Assembly (NCBI GenBank): GCA_035762175.1
Contig: DASTPP010000277.1
Location: forward strand, 1 to 26,746
DNA: 26,746 bases
Direction: 5' to 3'
From: DASTPP01 sp035762175
GTDB lineage: Bacteria; Myxococcota_A; Polyangia; Polyangiales; Polyangiaceae
Made by a program: the position numbers and the translations under genes. Every line of letters starts with the position of its first letter. Position 1 is the first letter of the stretch. Below the pieces are notes generated by a model, which saw nothing but the letters and a program-made list of their open reading frames with translations, was not told the origin of the DNA and did no database searches. Of the stretch, positions 25,011 through 26,746 are shown in pieces.

Positions 25011-26746
25011 GCGAACACCTCGCCGAGGTTGAGGCCGGGGTGGGTCGCCCGCCAGCGCGCGAGGGCGGCGAGGCACGCCTGCCACTCGCCCTTGGCGAGC
25101 GAGCCGGTGAACTCGCCGAGCACCGGCGCGACGGCCTCGGCGAAGGCGGCGTTCTCGACGCCGTAGTCGCGCACGACCTCGATGACGTTGCGCTTGGCCA
25201 CGCTCGCCGGCACGCGCCGCCGCGCCGTCGCGCCCTCGGGCGCCTCGGCCGCGCGCCCCGGCGGCAGGCCGAAGAGCACGCGGCGCACGACGTCGACCAG
25301 GACCGACGGGTCGTCGAGCCGGCGCTTGCCGTCGGCCGCCCCCTTGCCGTCGCCGCCCGCCGCCCGCCCGTCGACGCGCGGCGCCCAGCCCTCGGGGTAG
25401 GGCGCCGGCCGGTGCTTCTCCCACAAGAGCCGGATCGCCGCCTGCCGCACCTCGCGGTCGCCGCTCTCGAGCAGCCAGGGCAGCCGCTCGGCCGCGCCGA
25501 GCCGCGCGTAATGCCGCCGGATCACCTCGAGCCCCACCTCGCGCGTCGAGCGCTTGCGGCTCTCGGTCAGCGCGAAGACCTTGCCCGCGTCGAGCTCTTC
25601 GGGCCTGAGCGTCGCCTGCGGGTCGGCGTTCGGGTCGCCCGCCTTGAGCAGCGCGTCGTAGGCGATGTTGCGCACCTCTTTCGCGTCGTTCTCGGCCAGC
25701 TCGTAGACCCGCCCCTGGTAGCCCCAGTGCCGCAGGTCGGCCCGCACGACCGCCGCCGCGAAGCGCCGCACGTCGGGCCGCTCGTCGGCGAGCGCCGCCC
25801 AGAGCCGCTCGGGCGGGAACGCCGAGCGCTCGAGCTGCGGCTTGAGCGAGAGCTGCTTGGCCTCGGGCTGCTCGGGGCCGATGATCGGGTGGTGGCAGCG
25901 CAGGTACGCCTGCGCGAACTGCCGCACCGGCTCGGGCTCTTTCGGGCCCGTGGCGAGCGAGAAGAGCCGCTCGAGCCCCGCCGCCCGATCGCCGTCGCCG
26001 AAGTCGTCGGGGCGCATGTGCTCGAGCAGGTAGCGGTGCGCGAACTCGTGCAGCTGCTGGTCGGGGCGGCGCGCCAGCGCGAGCAGCCAGGGCAGCCCGA
26101 GCTCGCGCGGCTTGACCAGCTTCACGTTGCCCAGCACCGCCAGCGCCGTCTCGCGGTAGCCCGGGTTGAAGACCAGCCCCTTGACCCGCTCGACGTCGAG
26201 GCCCGGCAGCGAGGTCGCCTTGCGCAGCCACTGCCCGACGGTCGAGCCGAGGTCTTCGCGGGTGAGCGCGCGCAAGAGCCAGTCGACGCCGATGGCCGAC
26301 ACCGGGTACTTGCCGAGCTGCCCGAGCGCGTGCTGGCGCGCCTGCCACTCGTTCTTGACCCGGTCGTCGTCGAGCACGCCCACCCAGAAGGCCGCGCCGA
26401 GCTCGCCCGGGCGGTACGACTTGTCGAGGTAGGCCTTGGCCCAGTCGAACTGGCGCCGCCCGCCGAAGAGCATGTCGACCAGGAAGGGCAGCGTCACGTC
26501 TTGCCGGTCGAACGCCTCGCCCAGCACCTTCGTCGCCCACGCGTGCGCCGCCTGGGTCTCGAGCAGGCGCCCGAAGAAGGGCACGCCGAGCTCGCGCGGG
26601 GGGCGCGCCTGCAGCATCGCGAGGGCGAAGGCGCTCACGTCTTTGTCGGAGCTCGCCACCAGCTCGGCCAGCCGCGCCGGCGCGAGGTCGGCCGCGTGCG
26701 CCCGGGCGTACTCGACCGCGTAGGCGCGCGCCTTCTTGCTCGGCGA
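25007..26746 (-). CDS. HEAT-like repeat protein, first visible gene of the operon (5' truncated)
   Basis: The frame is open to the right edge: 29 further in-frame codons (SPSKKARAYAVEYARAHAADL) precede the GTG at 26659, and their helical-repeat character matches what follows. The gene therefore starts outside the window. The visible 580 residues are helical repeats (ASSDKDVSAFALAMLQARPP, ERPDVRRFAAAVVRADL, DREVRQAAIRLLWEKH) ending in a C-terminal domain (VIEVVRDYGVENAAFAEAVAPVLGEF). A low-complexity Gly/Ala/Lys linker sits near residue 430 of the GTG-initiated form. No enzymatic motif is visible in this part. The 4-nt overlap with the WD40-HEAT gene indicates a shared operon. The unseen N-terminus could carry the activity. 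Confidence 0.82.
   Translation of the reverse strand, partial: SPSKKARAYAVEYARAHAADLAPARLAELVASSDKDVSAFALAMLQARPPRELGVPFFGRLLETQAAHAWATKVLGEAFDRQDVTLPFLVDMLFGGRRQFDWAKAYLDKSYRPGELGAAFWVGVLDDDRVKNEWQARQHALGQLGKYPVSAIGVDWLLRALTREDLGSTVGQWLRKATSLPGLDVERVKGLVFNPGYRETALAVLGNVKLVKPRELGLPWLLALARRPDQQLHEFAHRYLLEHMRPDDFGDGDRAAGLERLFSLATGPKEPEPVRQFAQAYLRCHHPIIGPEQPEAKQLSLKPQLERSAFPPERLWAALADERPDVRRFAAAVVRADLRHWGYQGRVYELAENDAKEVRNIAYDALLKAGDPNADPQATLRPEELDAGKVFALTESRKRSTREVGLEVIRRHYARLGAAERLPWLLESGDREVRQAAIRLLWEKHRPAPYPEGWAPRVDGRAAGGDGKGAADGKRRLDDPSVLVDVVRRVLFGLPPGRAAEAPEGATARRRVPASVAKRNVIEVVRDYGVENAAFAEAVAPVLGEFTGSLAKGEWQACLAALARWRATHPGLNLGEVFA

Noticed and set aside
18744..25166. Very long plus-strand open frame opposite the HEAT operon
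   Set aside because: It is a codon-aligned antisense shadow with an Arg/Glu/Leu-rich product and no domain.
25011..26540. N-terminal extension of the WD40-HEAT protein in the same frame
   Set aside because: It is an out-of-phase shadow of the upstream HEAT-like gene; the propeller begins right after the overlapping GTG at 25010.

Overview
The window is very GC-rich and gene-dense. It carries several Ser/Thr protein kinases with proline/alanine-rich tails, an FHA/sigma-54 activator, a myxobacterial-style retron reverse transcriptase and very large HEAT/WD40 proteins. Together these suggest a Myxococcota (Polyangia-like) chromosome. That is an inference from gene content; no rRNA or tRNA gene was seen.

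Layout. (1) 1-3507: the 3' part of a membrane-anchored Ser/Thr kinase (+), a MoxR-type AAA+ ATPase (-) and a divergent arginine N-succinyltransferase (astA, +). (2) 3568-8005: a minus-strand group of a second Ser/Thr kinase, an FHA-GGDEF-like-sigma-54 activator and an MDR oxidoreductase. The last two share one open reading frame across a 38-bp tandem repeat. (3) 8006-8726: a long intergenic region with a good promoter candidate for the kinase. (4) 8727-13531: plus-strand envelope genes, namely a beta-propeller/di-haem cytochrome lipoprotein, an overlapping secreted unknown, a probable outer-membrane barrel and a metallo-beta-lactamase-fold lipoprotein. (5) 13532-16587: a retron reverse transcriptase (-) preceded on its own strand by five tandem retron-like msr-msd units. 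(6) 16687-26746: a minus-strand operon of a HEAT-like protein (cut by the window edge), a 2161-residue WD40-HEAT protein and a SWIM zinc-finger protein, joined by 4-nt stop/start overlaps and reading toward the retron array.

The most unusual element is the array at 15022-16587. Every unit has long flanking inverted repeats (a1/a2), a conserved msr-like part with an AGC branch-G candidate beside a1, and a 129-nt msd-like hairpin. The hairpin has a conserved base, a conserved 25-nt loop, and a 31-bp perfectly paired stem whose central ~17 bp are different in each unit. A single reverse transcriptase could therefore make five msDNAs that share a scaffold but carry different duplex sequences. The SWIM/HEAT operon directly upstream on the same strand is a candidate partner or effector module. 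That link rests on position only.
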